From Caprimulgus europaeus (lineage: Eukaryota; Chordata; Aves; Caprimulgiformes; Caprimulgidae), in assembly GCA_907165065.1 (NCBI GenBank), contig OU015525.1, forward strand, positions 4,521,537 through 4,585,536: a DNA stretch of 64,000 nucleotides. The letters are read 5' to 3'. Each line of letters starts with the position of its first letter. Position 1 is the first letter of the stretch. The position numbers and the translations under genes are program-made. Below, piece after piece: positions 59,301-64,000 of this stretch. The notes below the pieces were generated by a model. The model made no database searches, was not told the DNA's origin, and saw nothing but the letters and a program-made list of their open reading frames with translations.

Positions 59301-61338
59301 TGCTCTGAGTTTTCCCCAGAGTCTGACAATGTTTCTCTCCTCCCCTGACCTTGCCCTCACCTTGCAGGATTGGCCATTTGATGATGGAGCTCCTCCTCCC
59401 AGCAAGATAGTGGAAGATTGGCTCAACTTGCTGAAGACCAAGTTCTGCGAAGACCCCGGCTGCTGCGTGGCCGTGCACTGCGTGGCTGGCTTGGGGCGGT
59501 AAGTCACAGCCCAGCACCCCAGCTGCCACCCCACCCAGGAAGGCGGAAGAGAGAAAACCATGCCTGCTCTCCTCCTTCCACCTTAGAGCAGGGTTTTTGC
59601 ATGTAGAGGAGACCTTAGTGGGAATAGGCATTGACAAGCTGCCTGAGCAACTCCTCGCACTTGTCATGGCCAAATCTTGGGCACCAGGGGAGGACCTGGG
59701 TTGCTCAGTGCTGACCTGCCAGTGCCCCACAGCAATTTTGCTTTTGCTAAGAGCTTGTCATGGAAATATCATAGATTCATAGAATGGCTTGGGTTGGAAA
59801 GGACCTTAAAGATCATCCAGTTCCAACCCCCCTGCTGTGGCCAACCTCTAGATCAGGCTGCCCAGGGCCACATCCAACCTTGCCTTGGATGCCTTCAGGG
59901 ATGGGGCATTCACAACTTCTCTGGGCAACCTGTTCCAGTGCCTCACCACCCTCTGGGTGAAAAACTTCCTCCTAATATCCAACCTAAATCTCCGCTCTCT
60001 TAGTTTAAAAACATTTCCCTTTTTCCTGTCACTATCTCTCCATGTAAAAAGTCAGTTTCCTTCGTGTTTAGAAGCTCCTTTCAAGTACTGGAAGGCTGCA
60101 ATGAGATCTCCCCAAAACTTCTTCTCCAAGCTGAACAAGCCCATCTCCCTCAACCTTTCTTCAAGAGAGGTGCTCCATTCCCTGCATTTCAAGAGGCACT
60201 GTGTTTTGCTGCTCTCCCCATTGCAGGTCAGGTTTTGCATGAGTACTTACATCCACTTTTCCAATAGTTTTGCCTCCAAAGTCCTCATGCTCATTGGAAG
60301 AGCAGCAAACAGCTGCCAGCCACATCCTGGGGGTTTTACCCCTAAAATCAGCCATTCCTTGGGGCAGCACTTGCAGCCAAATGGCAAGAAATGACAAACT
60401 AAAAGCCAGTGCTAGTGATTGTCCACAATGCCACCATTACAGCCCTGGGGCATGTTCCCCCACCCCAGGGTGGAGTGTTAGCTGCTGGGCCATGTGGCTG
60501 AGGAGTGACCATTGCTGCCATTACCTTTCAGTGCTCCTGTCCTCGTCGCGCTGGCCTTGATCGAGAGTGGGATGAAGTACGAAGATGCCATCCAGTTCAT
60601 CCGGCAGTAAGTCCAGTGGCATTTTGGTGTCTGGGGAGAAAGCAGCCCCTCTCCAAAGGAACTGGGAGATCTCTTGTGCCTGAGGGGTTTTTTTGGGTTG
60701 CCTGGGTTGCTTTTCTCTCCTTTTGGCATGGAAGAAAAGTAGAGGGTCAGCACCACGCACCCTGTGCCTTTGCATCAGGGCTGCAGGAGGTTAGAGAGGC
60801 ACCTGGAAGCATCCTTGGAGGGGTTTTGGAAGGCACCCCACTTTGGGTAGCTTCTCCATGGCTCTCCATGTCTTAAGAATCACAGGGTGGATAAGCAAGA
60901 AAAGCTGCTGGGGTTGGAGTCTCCTTCTCTGGAGACATTCAGGACCCGCCTGGATGCCTTCCTGTGTGAACTCATCCAGGTGTTCCTGCTCCGGCAGGGG
61001 GATTGGACTGGGTGATCTTTCGAGGTCCCTTCCAACCCCTGACATTCTGTGATTCTGTGATGCCTGCCTCCATCCCTGGAGGACATATGAGTCTGCAGCC
61101 TCCAAAATCTCTCCCTGCTCCAGGCAGGAGGGTTCAGCACCCCAACAGGGGTGGGTTTTGTGTGGGGAGGTCTTCTCCAGCCGCACCACTGACTGTGCTG
61201 GCCTTTCTCTGTCCCCACAGGAAGCGCAGAGGAGCCATCAACAGCAAGCAGCTGACGTACTTGGAAAAATACCGACCAAAGCAGAGACTCCGATTTAAGG
61301 ACCCTCATAACCACAAGAACAAATGCTGCATCATGTAA
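53235..61338 (+). CDS. PTP4A3: protein tyrosine phosphatase 4A3 (PRL-3), whole coding span
   Basis: Five coding exons join in frame to a 173-residue protein, the length of human PRL-3. PRL phosphatases are small, prenylated dual-specificity-like phosphatases of the plasma membrane and endosomes; they bind CNNM magnesium transport regulators and are linked to growth and metastasis. Seen here: WPFDD loop at residues 68-72 (Asp72, general acid), P-loop HCVAGLGR at 103-110 (Cys104 nucleophile, Arg110), Cys49 that in the family forms a regulatory disulfide with Cys104, a polybasic tail (residues 151-161), and a C-terminal CCIM box (Cys170) for farnesylation. [20 protein letters not shown], the FCEDP context and the Met-ending box fit PTP4A3 rather than PTP4A1 or PTP4A2, whose boxes end in Gln. 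The ATG lies in a strong Kozak context (CACCATGG). About 15 residues differ from human PRL-3 by memory. No frameshift or stop. Confidence 0.97.
53340..55108 (+). other. PTP4A3: PTP4A3 intron 2
   Basis: 1769 bp, GT-AG, pyrimidine-rich acceptor TTCCCTCCCCAG. Contains one CR1 scrap; the rest is unique sequence with no other feature seen. Confidence 0.9.
54832..54956 (-). mobile_element. CR1 LINE fragment (extreme 3' end)
   Basis: Antisense CR1: CCATAGAATCATAGAACC, GGAAAAGACCTTTATGATC, TTGAGTCCAACCATACCTG. Lies within intron 2, about 150 bp before the next exon. Confidence 0.92.
55109..55201 (+). CDS. PTP4A3: PTP4A3 coding exon 2 (residues 36-66)
   Basis: Reads [20 protein letters not shown] then [11 protein letters not shown]. 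Holds Cys49, the redox partner of Cys104. Donor ATG then GTAGGT (GT at 55202-55203), phase 0. The last codon is Met where human PRL-3 has Val (by memory). Confidence 0.97.
55820..56455. repeat. degenerate TATA/GATA/TCTC low-complexity region
   Basis: A long stretch of imperfect TCTCTATATAG, GATATCC and AGATCCTATAT words, with ATATATAT runs near 56350-56435. It is split by a sense CR1 copy at 56109-56220, which either landed in the array or seeded part of it. Confidence 0.85.
56109..56220 (+). mobile_element. CR1 LINE fragment (extreme 3' end)
   Basis: Sense CR1: TGAGTAACCTGGTCTAGTGG, GGTTGGAACTAGGTGATC, CTTCCAACCTACACC, then a tail of three units (ATTCTATGATTCTATGATTC). Embedded in the low-complexity region. 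Confidence 0.93.
56456..56692 (-). mobile_element. CR1 LINE fragment (3' end)
   Basis: Antisense CR1: AGAATCATAGAATGGTTTG, AGAGACCTTTAAAGGTCATC, CTGCAGTGAGCAGGGACATC, ending near TTCTAGTCTAAATACC, where it runs into more TATA-type repeat. Confidence 0.93.
57124..58081 (+). mobile_element. CR1 LINE fragment (RT end, 3' UTR)
   Basis: About 960 bp, the longest CR1 piece. The + frame up to about 57273 reads the end of the reverse transcriptase ([20 protein letters not shown], then [19 protein letters not shown]), continues through the C-terminal region ([18 protein letters not shown], further on) with frame breaks, and ends with CCCTTCCAACCCAACCGTTC and a worn tail. 5'-truncated and dead. Confidence 0.95.
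59368..59498 (+). CDS. PTP4A3: PTP4A3 coding exon 3 (residues 67-109 plus 2 nt)
   Basis: Starts [18 protein letters not shown] with the general acid Asp72 and ends with HCVAGLG plus CG of Arg110. Holds catalytic Cys104. Donor CG then GTAAGT (GT at 59499-59500), so Arg110 is split across the junction (CG/T). Residues GCCVAVHC (97-104) match PRL-1 and PRL-2 more than human PRL-3, which by memory has Ser98. Confidence 0.97.
59499..60531 (+). other. PTP4A3: PTP4A3 intron 4
   Basis: 1033 bp, GT-AG (acceptor ATTACCTTTCAG), more than a third of it a CR1 copy. The remainder is unique sequence with nothing recognised. Confidence 0.9.
59769..60188 (-). mobile_element. CR1 LINE fragment (3' part)
   Basis: Antisense CR1: CATAGATTCATAGAATGGC, TTGGAAAGGACCTTAAAGATC, GGTGAAAAACTTCCTCC, to CTCAACCTTTCTTCAAGAG. 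Same subfamily as 37161-37692. Confidence 0.93.
60532..60606 (+). CDS. PTP4A3: PTP4A3 coding exon 4 (residues 110-135, both ends split)
   Basis: Completes Arg110 with T, then reads [20 protein letters not shown] and QFIR, ending with CA of Gln135. Donor GGCA then GTAAGT (GT at 60607-60608). The [11 protein letters not shown] helix follows the P-loop in all PRLs. Confidence 0.97.
60607..61220 (+). other. PTP4A3: PTP4A3 intron 5
   Basis: 614 bp, GT-AG (acceptor TCTGTCCCCACAG). About a quarter is a CR1 3' end. Confidence 0.9.
60915..61060 (+). mobile_element. CR1 LINE fragment (extreme 3' end)
   Basis: Sense CR1: GGAGTCTCCTTCTCTGGAG, CATTCAGGACCCGCCTGGAT, GGATTGGACTGGGTGATC and the tail CATTCTGTGATTCTGTGA. 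Its end lies 160 bp before the last coding exon. Same subfamily as 49901-50628. Confidence 0.93.
61221..61338 (+). CDS. PTP4A3: PTP4A3 last coding exon (residues 135-173, stop)
   Basis: Completes Gln135 with G, then reads [20 protein letters not shown] and [18 protein letters not shown], stop TAA at 61336-61338. The basic stretch and CCIM box target the protein to membranes; Met at the last position favours farnesyltransferase. Confidence 0.97.
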
Positions 61339-62438
61339 CCTCAATGACCTCTTGCCAAAATCCGTGCACACGAGACACCCGGGCACTCGCACGCATCCCA
61401 CCCCCTCACCTCCTCGCCGAGCCCCGTGCACCCCACGTGCCACCCCACTGACAGGGCTGGGGTAGGGGGACATGGAGCACCACCCACAGCATGGTCATCT
61501 TACCTGACCCCCAAAAAAGGCTGCTCTCTCCAGCCACAGCCCCGAGAAGGGAAGGCAGCAGTGCCCTTGGACTCTTGGCGTTAGCAGGCAATGAGCTCAC
61601 GTGACGGTTCTTCATCACCTTCCTCCTCCTCCCTTTCCCCTCCCGTTGCACTGAGAGGGATGGGTGCAGGGTTGCTTGGTTTGGAATGATCAGGGCAAGG
61701 CTGTGCCAGCTGAGAAGGGATGGGGAGCAGGAGGGCCAGAACACCCCCAGAAAAACCCTTTCCCACCTCTTCCCTGTACATAAGGGCTGCAGCAGCGGGG
61801 ACGGAGGTGGGGAGGAAGATGGTGAAAGCAGAGACAGGTGAAGGAGGCTTGTAGCTTGGTGCTGGCAACCATGAGAAGGGCTGAGCTAAGACCCCCCAGC
61901 ACCATTCTCCCATTCTCCTGACCCTTCTGCCACTTCACCATCTCCCCGTTTCCTTGATGCCAGCTGGGATGCTGCAGATGGGGCTCGTTTGGGACGTGCT
62001 GCAGCGAAGGCAGAGGTGCTGGGAAACTCGGGGACCATGGCAGGGCTTTGAGGCACCCAGCTTTGCCAAGGTGCAAGGTCAGCACTGTGTCCCCCCTGAA
62101 GTGTGGGGTACTCTTATTTATAGCTTCCAAATTCAATGCACAGGGTGGTGGGTTCTCTCCTGTCATGTCCCCATCACCGAGCTACGGCCCTAACCCCAGT
62201 TCTGACTGTGATGCTCTGGGGTCACAGCACACATCTTGGGGCATGTCCATGTCCTCCACCGCTGCGTTTGCTGCAGCTGTCCTGGGCCATTTTGGGTGCT
62301 CCTGGCAAGAACACATCACCAAATTTTGCACCTGCCTGTCCCACACCCAGTGGCATCTGTAACGCAACATCTGGCACCCAGAAACCCCCCAACACGTGCC
62401 CTGGTGGGGTGGACTCAGATCTGCCCTTGAGCTGGGAC

Positions 62439-62444
62439 ATTAAA
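62439..62444 (+). terminator. PTP4A3: possible proximal poly(A) signal ATTAAA
   Basis: Variant hexamer ATTAAA. The downstream sequence (62450-62500) has a GTGGGCACGTAGGGGGTGTGGG GT-rich block followed by T8, a fair downstream element but rather distant. Confidence 0.35.
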
Positions 62445-62544
62445 CATCTCAACTTTCTGCCTTTGAATGCTTGCAGCAGCTGTGGGCACGTAGGGGGTGT
62501 GGGTCTTTTTTTTTCTTTTGACAAGGATAAGAAGAAATTTGCTA

Positions 62545-62550
62545 ATTAAA
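62545..62550 (+). terminator. PTP4A3: poly(A) signal ATTAAA (main candidate)
   Basis: Hexamer ATTAAA followed about 20-30 bases on by a GT/T-rich element (TGTTTGTCTTCC) after an A-rich stretch. Cleavage is expected near 62565-62575. Confidence 0.6.
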
Positions 62551-62572
62551 GGAAAAAAACCTTAAAAAAAAC

Positions 62573-64000
62573 CTGTTTGTCTTCCACATGTCCTCCTACC
62601 ATTCGTTCTCCCATTGCTGCCTGGTGGAGCCCACGAGGTCACCCATGTTCCCCTAGACAGATCCCCGGCACCAGGTCACAGCCAGGTGCCATCCACTGTT
62701 ACCAGGGCATATGTGTGACCCAAAAGATGCTCTGGATATCCTTTGGGCTCACTGCTGCTCACCCCCCTCAGCTGTAGAGGATCACAGATGTTGGGGCAAG
62801 GAGGACTAGTCATCCAGCATCTTGTGGTTTTAGCTTGCCCAGCTTGGGATGCCTTCAGTGTCCTGTGTTGGGTATCTCCAAAGGTTGGTGTGCCTTCCAA
62901 AACAGAGTATCCACAGAGATTTGCTTCAGAGGGTTCATCTCTTGGGATAAGTGGTGAGGAAGGCTGGTTAGACACTATTGATACCTGCAGAAGTGTGGGT
63001 GCCACCACACGTGAGCAGGGATGGTCACCCCATGGGATGGACTGTGGTGCCAAGTAAAGTGGAGACCCTCCACGCACGGCCCTGGAGCTGTCATGACTGC
63101 ACACCTCAGGACTGTCCAAGCCCCCAGATTGTAGAACTGCCCTTGGTCCCTTGAGTTTCTCCTGCCCCATTCCAGGCTGTTGGTTCCTATGTCTGGTAGG
63201 GAAGGTGGCAGTGGTTGAAAGATCTGTTTTGGTTGGGGAGAGTGAGAAATTGGGCTGAGAAAAAGGTGTGATCCTGTATTGCAGCAGTCCCACTGGGTGG
63301 GTCACCATCTTCTTCCCCTTTGTTTCCTTCTGCTGCTAAAATAGGTGCTGCTTCATCCCCAGGGGCAGTAGGAGGTGGCTTGGTATTGTGATGGGGACAG
63401 CCCCAGTCCCTCTTAGCCAGGAGACTTCATGATTTCATGTGCTCCCCAGTCACAACAGGTTGTGCTATGTCTTGCAAAAAGTTTGGGATAAAGTGGTGGG
63501 AACCATTGCTTTGAAGGCTTGTAGGTGTTTCTGCCCTGGCAAGAGGAGGAGAAATGTTTTCCTCATCCATGATTGTGGGAGCATCACCTGGCAGATTGCC
63601 CAGGACAAGTGGTCCAGGGCTTCTTCAGCCATGATGCTTTGAGTTGAGGTTGGGATGGGGACAAAGGGGTTTGAACTGAGCCTCCTTTGGCCACAGGAAC
63701 TCTTCACCTTCTCCATGCAGGGTTTGGATGGTGATGGTGGAAGTGCTTGGTGCTCAGGTCTGATCAGAGTACGCTCAAACCTCAGCTTGGTGGGCTTTTT
63801 TTTGGGGGGGTGGGGGGGAACATGAGGGTTGGGGACAGGCCTTGCAGTGCTCCTTGACTTTATGTAGCATCAACCCAACAACCTTAAACATAGAGAGCTT
63901 CTAGTGTAAGAAGAGTCCTTGACCTGGTACCATCCATGTGGCCAAATCCTGAGCACCTCTGGATGCAAGAGAGGCATCTTGATACTCCAGTTTTGTGAAT
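62573..64000. other. downstream intergenic sequence
   Basis: No gene recognised. A minus frame at 62676-63308 is open for 210 codons but shows no known domain. A strong G-run cluster lies at 63804-63834. Confidence 0.4.
63804..63834 (+). repeat. G-run cluster, G-quadruplex candidate
   Basis: Seven G, T, seven G, then GGG at 63826 and GGGG at 63831, all within 31 bp on the + strand. It satisfies a four-tract quadruplex pattern with short loops. Confidence 0.75.

Larger units (their letters stand above)
55202..59367 (+). other. PTP4A3: PTP4A3 intron 3
   Basis: 4166 bp, GT-AG (acceptor CTCACCTTGCAG). Holds a degenerate GATA/TATC-type repeat region and three CR1 pieces; the rest (58082-59367) is unique sequence without recognised features. 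Confidence 0.9.
61339..62572 (+). other. PTP4A3: PTP4A3 3' UTR
   Basis: About 1.23 kb with no competing gene, from the stop to the likely cleavage site after ATTAAA at 62545-62550. Moderately GC-rich. An earlier ATTAAA at 62439-62444 could give a slightly shorter form. Confidence 0.75.

Noticed and set aside
1-64000. LTR elements, CRISPR arrays, tRNA or rRNA genes
   Set aside because: No LTR pairs, no direct repeat-spacer arrays and no tRNA or rRNA signature were seen.

Overview
The window looks like bird nuclear DNA. It carries 24 recognisable fragments of the CR1 LINE, most of them ending in the avian-type CR1 3' tail with its 8-bp ATTCTRTG repeats. It also has a few older MIR/CORE-SINE-like pieces, a CpG-island promoter, and one intron-rich vertebrate gene. 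The species cannot be told from the sequence alone.

The only gene I can support is PTP4A3 (PRL-3), a small prenylated phosphatase of the PRL family, on the + strand. Its five coding exons (53235-53339, 55109-55201, 59368-59498, 60532-60606, 61221-61338) join in frame, with GT-AG introns, into a complete 173-residue protein. That protein has the WPFDD loop, the HCVAGLGR active site, a polybasic tail and a CCIM prenylation box. A noncoding first exon is proposed at about 15200-15321 in a CpG island. It would splice over a 37-kb intron to an exon starting at 52540, which holds a 695-nt leader with several upstream ORFs. The 3' UTR probably ends near 62570, after an ATTAAA signal.

Layout: 1-14.5 kb is intergenic, with no recognisable gene, a few CR1 pieces, MIR-like SINEs and a hAT-like scrap. 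14.5-14.94 kb is a long polypyrimidine tract ending in (TTC)15. 14.94-16.03 kb is the CpG-island promoter, exon 1 and a 48-bp GC-rich minisatellite. 16-52.5 kb is intron 1, with two more minisatellites (about 44 bp and 63 bp periods), many CR1 copies in the distal part, and a CR1-poor stretch at 22-35 kb that is a candidate regulatory zone. 52.5-62.6 kb is the coding part of the gene, and 62.6-64 kb is downstream flank.

I found no convincing second gene, RNA gene, CRISPR, or wholly new system. The most notable signals are the repeats packed around the promoter, the uORF-rich leader of a magnesium-linked phosphatase, and the three minisatellites in intron 1. Long open frames elsewhere look like chance or repeat-driven frames.
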